Shown here one piece after another: positions 1 to 5,336 of a DNA stretch of 5,336 nucleotides. This stretch comes from Chloroflexota bacterium (lineage in GTDB: Bacteria > Chloroflexota > Anaerolineae > Aggregatilineales > Aggregatilineaceae): positions 1 to 5,336 of the forward strand of contig JACRBK010000384.1 of NCBI GenBank assembly GCA_016234525.1, in the 5' to 3' direction. Numbering within the stretch: the stretch's first letter is position 1; each line of letters begins with the position of its first letter. The notes under the pieces were generated by a model that had not been told where the DNA came from, searched no databases, and saw only the letters and a program-made list of their open reading frames with translations. The translations under genes were made by a program, and so were the position numbers.

Positions 1-427
1 CATATTCTTCGGCAGAATAACCCAACATCTGGTACAGCGACGGGTTCACAAACTTCAGTTGGCTCTGCTCGCGATAGAGTACACCTTCTTCCATCGCTTC
101 AAGAATCGTCCGCAGGCGGGCGCGTTCCTGGTCCAATTCGCAGGTCCGCTTCCCGATACATCGTTCAAGTTCGGCGGTAAGCTGCTCTAATTCCTGCGTG
201 CGTTCTTGGATCACCTGCTCTAACATATGCTGGCGGCTGAGATAAAACATGCAGCCGCCGATCACGAGCGCCGCCCCCAACAATACCACCAGCAGCGCCC
301 CCTGCCGGTGATCAAACTCCATCCCCGCCGCCAACGCGATTTCGGGATGCACCCAAAAACACACTCCCGCGCAGATCGTGAGCATAACCGCAAAAATGAT
401 AAGAAAATAAGGAGCCTGTTTCACCAT
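1..427 (-). CDS. Membrane PAS-domain sensor protein, N-terminal part (runs off the left edge)
   Basis: Translating the minus strand from 427 gives 142 residues with no stop before the window edge, so the gene is partial. Residues about 7-27 and 45-63 are strongly hydrophobic and should be two membrane helices around a short outside loop (28-44). Residues about 64-105 are charged and heptad-like, with a repeated ERTQELEQ / KRTCELDQ pattern typical of signalling coiled coils. From about 106 a PAS fold begins, with the recognisable stretch FVNPSLYQMLGYSAEE (127-141 region). The protein is therefore a cytoplasmic-facing sensor. The output domain (histidine kinase, diguanylate cyclase or other) is outside the window, so that function is inference. 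I chose ATG 427, with a weak AGG four bases ahead. An in-frame ATG at 451 would add eight residues but leave only about 12 nt of leader after the predicted promoter. It may be the partner of the response regulator just upstream on the same strand. Confidence 0.82.
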   Translation of the reverse strand, partial: MVKQAPYFLIIFAVMLTICAGVCFWVHPEIALAAGMEFDHRQGALLVVLLGAALVIGGCMFYLSRQHMLEQVIQERTQELEQLTAELERCIGKRTCELDQERARLRTILEAMEEGVLYREQSQLKFVNPSLYQMLGYSAEEY

Positions 428-469
428 GCAGCCTGTAGATGACGCCGACATTATCAAAATGATGCGGTA

Positions 470-475
470 ATTATA
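470..475 (-). promoter_or_regulatory. Predicted -10 box for the PAS sensor gene
   Basis: The minus strand reads TATAAT here, a perfect sigma-70 -10 hexamer in an AT-rich gap. Transcription would begin near 463, giving about 36 nt of leader before ATG 427. No good -35 lies at 16-18 bp; a TTGGCT is present but 22 bp away, which is too far. Its position just after the terminator at 501-540 suggests the sensor is transcribed separately from the response regulator. Confidence 0.5.
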
Positions 476-500
476 CACGATTCATAAAGGGAAAATAAGC

Positions 501-540
501 CAAAAACAAAATGCACCAAAATCTAATAATTTGGTGCATT
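501..540 (-). terminator. Intrinsic terminator after the response regulator gene
   Basis: Bases 510-520 (AATGCACCAAA) and 530-540 (TTTGGTGCATT) form a perfect 11-bp inverted repeat around a 9-nt loop. Read on the minus strand, the stem is followed at once by TTGTTTTTG, a U-rich tract. On the plus strand the stem is followed by CTGATAGGGG, with no U tract, so the signal is directional. It lies about 45 bp past the stop of the response regulator and ahead of the sensor's own -10 box. It probably ends the ROK kinase / response regulator transcript. Confidence 0.85.
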
Positions 541-584
541 CTGATAGGGGGTGATTATCCTGAGGGCGATCCGCAGGAACGCTG

Positions 585-1283
585 TCAGGTTTGTTTATCG
601 AAGCGGTAGCCCACGCCTAACTCATTAATGATATAGGTTGGCTCTTTCGCGTTGGGTTCCAATTTGCGGCGCAGATGCCAGATATACACGCGCAGATAGT
701 CAATATCGTCGATGTATTCAAAGCCCCACACCTGCTCCAACAATTCGCGGTATGACAGAATACGCGGAGAGTTATCCACCAGCCGCGCCAGCAGATCAAA
801 TTCAGTCGGGGTCAGGCGCACCGGCTCTCCCTGGCGCAGCACCCGGTGATCAGCGAGGCTGATCGTCAGAAAACCATCGGTATAATTGACTTCTTTTCTC
901 AGCCGGTCGGGCGGGCTGGCCGCCCGGCGCAAATTGGAGCGAATACGCGCCAACAACACCGAAGGCTGAAACGGCTTGAGAATATAATCATCTGCACCCA
1001 GGTCCAGCCCTTTGACAATCTCCTCAGGATCGCCGCGCGCGGTGAGCATAATGATCGGCGTGCTGCTGACTTCGCGCACGCGCTCACACACCACCCAGCC
1101 ATCCATCGCGGGCATATTGATATCCAACACGATCAGATCAGGACGATTCTGGTACACCTGCCGCAGACCACTCTGGCCGTCATACGCTGTCAGGACGGAA
1201 TAGCCCTCAATTTTGAGCGTATTCGACACCAGGTCCACTAACCCGTGATCATCATCAATCACCAGGATGGTAGCGCCTGTCAT
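585..1283 (-). CDS. OmpR/PhoB-family DNA-binding response regulator
   Basis: A complete 232-residue two-component response regulator, the usual length for this family. The N-terminal receiver domain (about 4-118) has the acidic cluster D10-D12, the phospho-acceptor D54 in VLDINMP, the switch residue T81, Y100 and the conserved K103-P104 pair. After a short linker, residues about 137-229 form a winged-helix DNA-binding domain. LTPTEFDLLARL (157-168) is its first helix, RVYIWHLRRKLE (198-209) the recognition helix and ELGVGYRF (221-228) the wing. All catalytic residues are present, so it should be phosphorylated by a sensor kinase and bind DNA as a dimer; the target genes cannot be read from sequence. 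ATG 1283 is supported by GGGAGG four bases upstream. It begins 28 bp after the ROK kinase stop, suggesting one transcript, and is followed by a strong terminator. The PAS protein downstream on the same strand is a candidate partner. Confidence 0.95.
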   Translation of the reverse strand: MTGATILVIDDDHGLVDLVSNTLKIEGYSVLTAYDGQSGLRQVYQNRPDLIVLDINMPAMDGWVVCERVREVSSTPIIMLTARGDPEEIVKGLDLGADDYILKPFQPSVLLARIRSNLRRAASPPDRLRKEVNYTDGFLTISLADHRVLRQGEPVRLTPTEFDLLARLVDNSPRILSYRELLEQVWGFEYIDDIDYLRVYIWHLRRKLEPNAKEPTYIINELGVGYRFDKQT

Positions 1284-1311
1284 AAAACCTCCCCGCCTTA
1301 CTAACCCAAAA

Positions 1312-2262
1312 CTACAAACAACTGCCGCCGCGTGTGCTCACCAGCGATGCCGCACCAATGAGCGCCACGTTATCACCCAGCGCCGCCGGAACAATCGGCA
1401 CATTCTGATAATAGGCAGCATCCAACACGTGTTTTCGAACCGCTTGGCGCATCGGCTCGAACAATAAATCACCTGCATTCGTCACACCGCCACCCACCAC
1501 AATGATCTGCGGGTTAAACAGGTGTAACAGGCTGACAATACCCAATCCTACACGATAACCGGCGCGTTCGATAAGTTCGACCGCGAGTTTATCTCCATCA
1601 GCCGCCGCCTGCCCGACAATTTTGGTCGTGACTTTGTCCACGTCACCGCCCACGATGTCACGCATCTTCGACTCGGCTCCGGCTTCCAGGCGCGCTTTGG
1701 CCTGACGTTCGATGGCGGTCCCACTGGCGGCCTGTTCCAGGTCCATCACTTCGCCGTCCACGATAAACATCATATGTCCGGCTTCAGCCCCTAACCCTTG
1801 CGCGCCGACCAGCAAATGCCCGTCGTCAATAATGCCACCGCCGATGCCGGTGCTGATCGTCAGGTAAATGACGTATTTGTAACCCCGCGCCGCACCGCGC
1901 ATCGTCTCGGCCAGGGCGGCCACGTTGGCATCGTTGCCCAAAAAGGTGGGCGTGCTGAACCGCTCCTGAATAATCTTGCGGATCGGCACGTTATGCCAGC
2001 CCGGCAGATTGGGCGGCGCAACAACCGTGCCTTCGTGCGGGTTGATCGGGCCAGGAACAGACACCCCGATTCCCGACAATGAGCTGGTATCTTCGGGGAC
2101 TACCCTGGCGATCACATCTAGCAGGCGCTCGATCACCTTGTCGCGGCCCTGCCGAGCCTGAGTCGGTTCGGCTACCCGTTCTAATATATTTAAGTCTTCG
2201 TCAAACCGCGCCGCGCGCATCTGTGTACCGCCCAGATCAACGCCAATAATCGTGCTGCCCAT
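1312..2262 (-). CDS. ROK-family sugar kinase (glucokinase-like), lacking the zinc-binding cysteines
   Basis: A 316-residue cytoplasmic kinase of the ROK (repressor, ORF, kinase) family, which transfers phosphate from ATP to a hexose, often glucose or an amino sugar. Visible motifs are the N-terminal phosphate-binding VDLGGT (8-13), PNLPGW (84-89), LGNDANVAALAE (108-119) with predicted catalytic base D111, STGIGGG (137-143), EAGH (160-163), LEQAASGTA (175-183) and the C-terminal nucleotide site FNPQIIVVGGGV. There is no N-terminal helix-turn-helix, so it is an enzyme rather than a ROK repressor. The usual CxCGxxGCxE zinc motif after EAGH is replaced by a short Cys-free stretch, VDGEVMDLE; the only Cys is next to the C-terminus. 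Substrate cannot be assigned. I chose ATG 2262, with GGGAG ten bases upstream, because the fold starts four residues in; a GTG at 2292 would add ten residues. It lies 28 bp ahead of the response regulator gene. Confidence 0.9.
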   Translation of the reverse strand: MGSTIIGVDLGGTQMRAARFDEDLNILERVAEPTQARQGRDKVIERLLDVIARVVPEDTSSLSGIGVSVPGPINPHEGTVVAPPNLPGWHNVPIRKIIQERFSTPTFLGNDANVAALAETMRGAARGYKYVIYLTISTGIGGGIIDDGHLLVGAQGLGAEAGHMMFIVDGEVMDLEQAASGTAIERQAKARLEAGAESKMRDIVGGDVDKVTTKIVGQAAADGDKLAVELIERAGYRVGLGIVSLLHLFNPQIIVVGGGVTNAGDLLFEPMRQAVRKHVLDAAYYQNVPIVPAALGDNVALIGAASLVSTRGGSCL

Positions 2263-2300
2263 CGTGCCTAAACTCCCGTCTGTAAGATACACCCATATTC

Positions 2301-2318
2301 GCCTGACTTTTGTCAGGC
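2301..2318. repeat. Perfect 7-bp inverted repeat (stem-loop) in the ROK gene leader
   Basis: GCCTGAC (2301-2307) and GTCAGGC (2312-2318) are perfectly complementary around a TTTT loop. On the minus strand this lies about 9 nt after the predicted transcription start of the ROK gene, so it could form a 5' leader hairpin in RNA or serve as a small operator in DNA. No U tract follows on the minus strand, so it is not an intrinsic terminator there. Confidence 0.5.
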
Positions 2319-2333
2319 CAGCTAAGCCAGGAT

Positions 2334-2362
2334 AGAATACATCGCGGCGCGCCGTTTGCCAA
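2334..2362 (-). promoter_or_regulatory. Predicted sigma-70 promoter for the ROK kinase / response regulator unit
   Basis: On the minus strand TTGGCA (bases 2362-2357, five of six matches to TTGACA) is followed after exactly 17 bp by TATTCT (2339-2334, four of six matches to TATAAT). Transcription would start near 2327, leaving about 65 nt of leader before ATG 2262. The spacer contains the perfect palindrome CGGCGCGCCG (2345-2354), well placed for a repressor or activator site, though no binding protein can be named. Confidence 0.55.
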
Positions 2363-2421
2363 TGCTATTCGCCTGTACTTTGAGCGTATTTGATCAAAAT
2401 CTCATAGATATTTCAGCTAAC

Positions 2422-2427
2422 TATAAT
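2422..2427 (+). promoter_or_regulatory. Predicted -10 box for mutS
   Basis: A perfect TATAAT lies 40 bp ahead of the mutS ATG, giving a predicted start near 2434 and a leader of about 34 nt. The sequence 17 bp upstream (ATCTCA) is a poor -35, so the promoter may be weak or helped by an activator. A 10-bp palindrome, TTTGATCAAA (2389-2398), sits just upstream of the -35 position and could be a regulator site. Confidence 0.5.
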
Positions 2428-2467
2428 CCAAAATCTGACTAAACGAAAATACTCCCAATGAGAAGCC

Positions 2468-5068
2468 ATGTCTAATACGACGCCTTCACGCCAGCAGTAT
2501 CTCCAGTTTAAACGCCAGTTCCCCGACGCGGTAGTGATGTTCCGCCTGGGCGATTTTTATGAGATGTTCGACGGCGACGCGGAGACCGCCGCCCGCGAAC
2601 TGGACCTGACGCTGACTGGGCGATCTTATGGCAAGGATGGGCGAATCCCCATGTGCGGCGTGCCGTATCACGCCGTCGAGGGCTATATCGCCAAGCTGGT
2701 TGACCGGGGCTATCATGTCGCGGTAGTCGATCAGATCGGCAACGAGCCGGTCAACGGAATCACCCCACGCGAAGTCACACGAGTGGTCACGCCCGGCACG
2801 ATCACCGAGCCAGGGATGTTGGCGGAGACGCGGCATAACTATCTGCTGGCGCTGGCCCCTGAAGCCAACCGGGCCGGGACCGGCTGGGTCGCGGTGGGGC
2901 TGGCTTATGCCGACATCAGCACCGGCGAATTTGCCGCCACGCAGATCAGCCACGAAGGCGCGCCGCTGGGCATCGTCGAAGAACTGGCGCGGCTGGAACC
3001 GCGTGAGGTTTTGATCCCGGCGGCGTGGAAAGAGCGCGGGATCACCCTGCCCCCCGGATCGCACCTGACCCCCCTGCCCGATTACCGTTTTGAGCAGAAC
3101 AAAGCGCGTCAAGTGCTGCTCGATCAATTCCACGTCTCCACGTTGGACGGCTTCGGGATGAAAGATAAACCGCTGGCAGTACGGGCCGCCGGGGCCTTGC
3201 TGGCCTATGTGCAGGAGACGCAGCGCGGCGTGTTGGATCAACTGCCCGCGCCGCACAGTTACACCACCGACAATTTTATGACGCTCGATGCGGCCACCCG
3301 CCGCAACCTGGAACTGACCGAGACGATCCGCGAGCGCGGCAAACGTGGATCGCTGCTCGATGTGCTGGATCGCACCGTCACGCCGATGGGCGCGCGCCTG
3401 CTGCGAACGTGGCTCGGCCAACCGCTGCTCGACCGGGCGCGGCTGGAAAAACGGTTAGAGGCTGTCGAAATCTTCTTCCGATCCGGCACCGCGCGGGCCG
3501 AAGTGCGCGAGGGGCTGCGCCCGGTGAGCGACCTGGAACGGCTGACGAACCGGGTGATCATCGCGCGCGCCGGGCCGCGTGATCTGCAAGCGCTGGCGCA
3601 CAGCCTGAACGCCGTGCCAGACCTGCGCGCTATTATCGAACCGGCCCCACCGCTGCGCGCCATTTACGAAACGCTCGATCCCTGCCCGGAGATCGCCGAA
3701 TTGATCAGCCGGGCGCTGATCGATGAGCCGCCCGCGACGCTCAACGCGCCGGGCGTGTTCCGGCCCGGTTATTCCCCCGAACTGGATCAGGTGCTCGAAG
3801 CCAGCCGGGGCGCGCGGGAATGGGTCGGCGGGTTGGAGGACATCGAACGCGAGCGCACCGGGATCAAGAGTCTCAAAGTCGGCTTTAACAAAGTGTTCGG
3901 TTATTACATCGAGATCAGCCACGCCAACACCGACAAAGTGCCGCCGGATTACCTGCGCAAGCAGACATTGGTCAATGCCGAGCGTTATATCACGCCGGAA
4001 CTGAAAGAATATGAGTCGCTGGTGCTCAACGCCGAGGAACGGCTGATCGAGATCGAGCAGCGTTTGTTCGAGGAACTGTGTGATCAGATTCGGGCGCGGG
4101 CGGATTCCCTGCTGCACACGGCACGCGGACTGGCGCACCTGGACGCCTTCGCCTCACTCGCCGAAGTGGCGGCCCGCGAAAACTATGTGCGCCCCACCCT
4201 GAGCGATGAGGATACTCTCGACATCCGCGACGGGCGTCACCCGGTCGTGGAAAAAATGCTGCGCGGAGATCGTTTTGTTCCCAATGATACCCACTTCGAC
4301 GCGCACGAACGGCTGCATATCATCACCGGGCCGAACATGGCGGGCAAAAGCACCATGATCCGGCAGGTAGCGCTGATCGTGCTGCTGGCGCAGATCGGCA
4401 GTTTTGTTCCGGCGCGACAGGCAACGATTGGACTCGCGGATCGTATTTTTACGCGCATCGGGGCGCAGGATGAAATCCATGCCGGGCAGTCTACTTTTAT
4501 GGTGGAAATGGTCGAACTGGCGAATATTCTGGCGCACGCCAGCCGCCGCAGCCTGCTTATATTGGATGAGATCGGGCGTGGGACCAGCACCTATGACGGC
4601 ATGGCGATTGCGCGGGCAGTGGTCGAACACCTGCACAACAGCCCCCGCTTAGGATCGCGCACCCTCTTTGCGACGCATTATCACGAACTGACCGAACTCT
4701 CGAATATTCTGCCGGGCGTGGAGAACTATAACGTCGCGGTGGCCGAAGAAGGCGACTCGATTGTTTTTCTGCATAAGCTTATGCCGGGCGGCGCGGATCG
4801 ATCCTACGGCGTGCATGTGGCCCAGTTGGCGGGCATCCCAAAATCGATCATCAACCGCGCCAACGAAATTCTGAAAGAGTTAGAGGCGGCGGGCGGCGAC
4901 TTCGTGATCCAGCCACGCGAAAGGCCGGACGGCCCGCAGCAGTTGACCTTCTTCCAGACTGATCCCGACCCGGTGATCGAATTCGTGGAAAATTTGCGCG
5001 TGGATGAACTCTCGCCGCTGGATGCGCTGACCAAACTGTACGAACTCAAGCGGTTGGTGGGCAAATAA
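2468..5068 (+). CDS. mutS: DNA mismatch repair protein MutS
   Basis: A complete 866-residue MutS1, the ATP-driven dimer that recognises mispaired and looped bases and starts mismatch repair; E. coli MutS is 853 residues. Domain I carries the mismatch-contacting F30-Y-E32 motif in GDFYEMF. The connector domain follows to about 250, then the lever/core region from about 270 (AATRRNLEL). The clamp region includes FGYYIEISHAN and ERYITPELKEYE. The ATPase domain (about 570-805) has Walker A GPNMAGKST (621-629), the signature STFMVEM (675-681), Walker B with D700-E701, and H737 in ATHYHEL. SYGVHVAQLAGIP marks the dimer-contact helix-turn-helix. QLTFF (825-829) resembles the beta-clamp-binding motif of other bacterial MutS proteins, and the tail ends with LSPLDALTKLYELK. 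ATG 2468 is preceded by only a weak GAGAAG. No residue needed for function is missing. The neighbour downstream is not mutL but a convergent membrane protein gene. Confidence 0.99.
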   Translation: MSNTTPSRQQYLQFKRQFPDAVVMFRLGDFYEMFDGDAETAARELDLTLTGRSYGKDGRIPMCGVPYHAVEGYIAKLVDRGYHVAVVDQIGNEPVNGITPREVTRVVTPGTITEPGMLAETRHNYLLALAPEANRAGTGWVAVGLAYADISTGEFAATQISHEGAPLGIVEELARLEPREVLIPAAWKERGITLPPGSHLTPLPDYRFEQNKARQVLLDQFHVSTLDGFGMKDKPLAVRAAGALLAYVQETQRGVLDQLPAPHSYTTDNFMTLDAATRRNLELTETIRERGKRGSLLDVLDRTVTPMGARLLRTWLGQPLLDRARLEKRLEAVEIFFRSGTARAEVREGLRPVSDLERLTNRVIIARAGPRDLQALAHSLNAVPDLRAIIEPAPPLRAIYETLDPCPEIAELISRALIDEPPATLNAPGVFRPGYSPELDQVLEASRGAREWVGGLEDIERERTGIKSLKVGFNKVFGYYIEISHANTDKVPPDYLRKQTLVNAERYITPELKEYESLVLNAEERLIEIEQRLFEELCDQIRARADSLLHTARGLAHLDAFASLAEVAARENYVRPTLSDEDTLDIRDGRHPVVEKMLRGDRFVPNDTHFDAHERLHIITGPNMAGKSTMIRQVALIVLLAQIGSFVPARQATIGLADRIFTRIGAQDEIHAGQSTFMVEMVELANILAHASRRSLLILDEIGRGTSTYDGMAIARAVVEHLHNSPRLGSRTLFATHYHELTELSNILPGVENYNVAVAEEGDSIVFLHKLMPGGADRSYGVHVAQLAGIPKSIINRANEILKELEAAGGDFVIQPRERPDGPQQLTFFQTDPDPVIEFVENLRVDELSPLDALTKLYELKRLVGK

Positions 5069-5117
5069 CCACCTGGGCGAGCAGATGAACAAATCGGCGC
5101 AAAGCGAAAACAGGGTA

Positions 5118-5336
5118 TCAGCCCAACAAGGCTGCTCCCAGCAGACTCAGGAGGATGGCCATTCCCCCGGCGATGCCGCATAGGATAAACCACGAGAGTG
5201 ACTGCTGATGATAACCCGGCTCTTTTTTGAGCGCTTCTCTCGGCAGGGACATCGATCCAACAATATAGGTCAGGCTGCGCCCTGACTCGAAGCCGCCATA
5301 TAGACTGAGCAGCCCCAGAAGGATAGTAAGGATTCC
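5118..5336 (-). CDS. Uncharacterised membrane protein, C-terminal part (runs off the right edge)
   Basis: The minus strand is open from the window edge to a TGA at 5118-5120, giving the last 72 residues of a protein whose start is outside. The composition is coherent for a membrane protein. Residues 1-15 are a hydrophobic segment (GILTILLGLLSLYGG), then about 30 polar and charged residues (including LPREALKKEPGYHQQ), then a second long hydrophobic helix at about 47-71, ending two residues before the stop. I do not recognise a family, and no catalytic motif is visible. The gene is convergent with mutS, with 49 bp between the two stops and no clear terminator in the gap. The main doubt is that the frame is short; the clean two-helix pattern argues that it is real. 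Confidence 0.58.
   Translation of the reverse strand, partial: GILTILLGLLSLYGGFESGRSLTYIVGSMSLPREALKKEPGYHQQSLSWFILCGIAGGMAILLSLLGAALLG

Noticed and set aside
227..442. A 71-codon plus-strand open frame near the left end
   Set aside because: It is antisense to the PAS sensor's membrane and coiled-coil region and has His/Arg/Gln-rich composition without structure.
559..577. Imperfect hairpin CCTGAGG / CCGCAGG just past the response regulator stop
   Set aside because: It has one A-G mismatch and no U tract on either strand; the strong terminator at 501-540 explains transcript ending better.
846..1241. A 131-codon plus-strand open frame
   Set aside because: It is antisense to the receiver domain of the response regulator, whose motifs are all intact.
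2380..2391. The 12-mer TTTGAGCGTATT, found both here and inside the response regulator gene near 1214
   Set aside because: One copy is ordinary coding sequence, and no other context is shared, so coincidence is the simplest reading.
2486..3421. A 311-codon open frame on the minus strand inside mutS
   Set aside because: It is fully antisense to an unmistakable MutS, and its translation has low-complexity composition with no recognisable domain. Such antisense frames are common in GC-rich genes.
3455..4138. A 227-codon minus-strand open frame inside mutS
   Set aside because: It is antisense to conserved MutS core and clamp sequence, with no ribosome site or family resemblance.
4804..5193. A 129-codon minus-strand open frame across the mutS 3' end
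   Set aside because: It overlaps conserved MutS C-terminus. In the non-overlapping part a different frame gives a far more coherent membrane protein.
1..5336. Search for CRISPR repeats, tRNA or rRNA genes, insertion-sequence ends, toxin-antitoxin or defence genes
   Set aside because: None seen by eye on either strand; nearly all bases are explained by the five genes and their control regions.

Overview
This 5.3 kb window reads as ordinary, gene-dense bacterial chromosome. There is no transposase, CRISPR array, tRNA, rRNA or phage gene. Coding GC is moderately high, while the intergenic regions are distinctly AT-rich. The mixture of a MutS1-type repair protein, a ROK sugar kinase, an OmpR-type response regulator and a PAS-containing membrane sensor would suit an environmental bacterium. 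The texture of the MutS and ROK proteins makes me think of Chloroflexota (Anaerolineae-like), but this is a weak impression that only a database search could settle.

Layout, left to right. (1) Bases 1-427, minus strand: the N-terminal part of a two-TM, coiled-coil, PAS-domain sensor whose C-terminus lies outside the window. It has its own TATAAT box at 470-475. (2) Bases 501-540: a clear intrinsic terminator on the minus strand. (3) Bases 585-1283, minus: a complete OmpR/PhoB-family response regulator. (4) Bases 1312-2262, minus: a complete ROK-family sugar kinase, 28 bp upstream of the regulator and probably co-transcribed with it. It keeps the ATP and sugar motifs but lacks the Cys-rich zinc motif usual in the family. 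(5) Bases 2263-2467: a divergent control region. It holds a good promoter for the ROK gene, a TATAAT box for mutS, and several short palindromes and repeats. (6) Bases 2468-5068, plus: a complete mutS of 866 codons, with every key motif including a likely beta-clamp-binding motif near the C-terminus. (7) Bases 5118-5336, minus: the C-terminal 72 residues of an unrecognised membrane protein, convergent with mutS.

How the pieces work together. The minus-strand unit appears to start near 2327 and run leader, ROK kinase, response regulator, terminator. The PAS sensor follows on the same strand under a separate promoter; it could be the partner of the response regulator, but its output domain is not visible. 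mutS is transcribed divergently, and mutL does not follow it directly. I found no convincing undescribed system. The points most worth a second look are the ROK kinase without zinc cysteines, the coupling of a sugar kinase with a response regulator, and the structured divergent control region.
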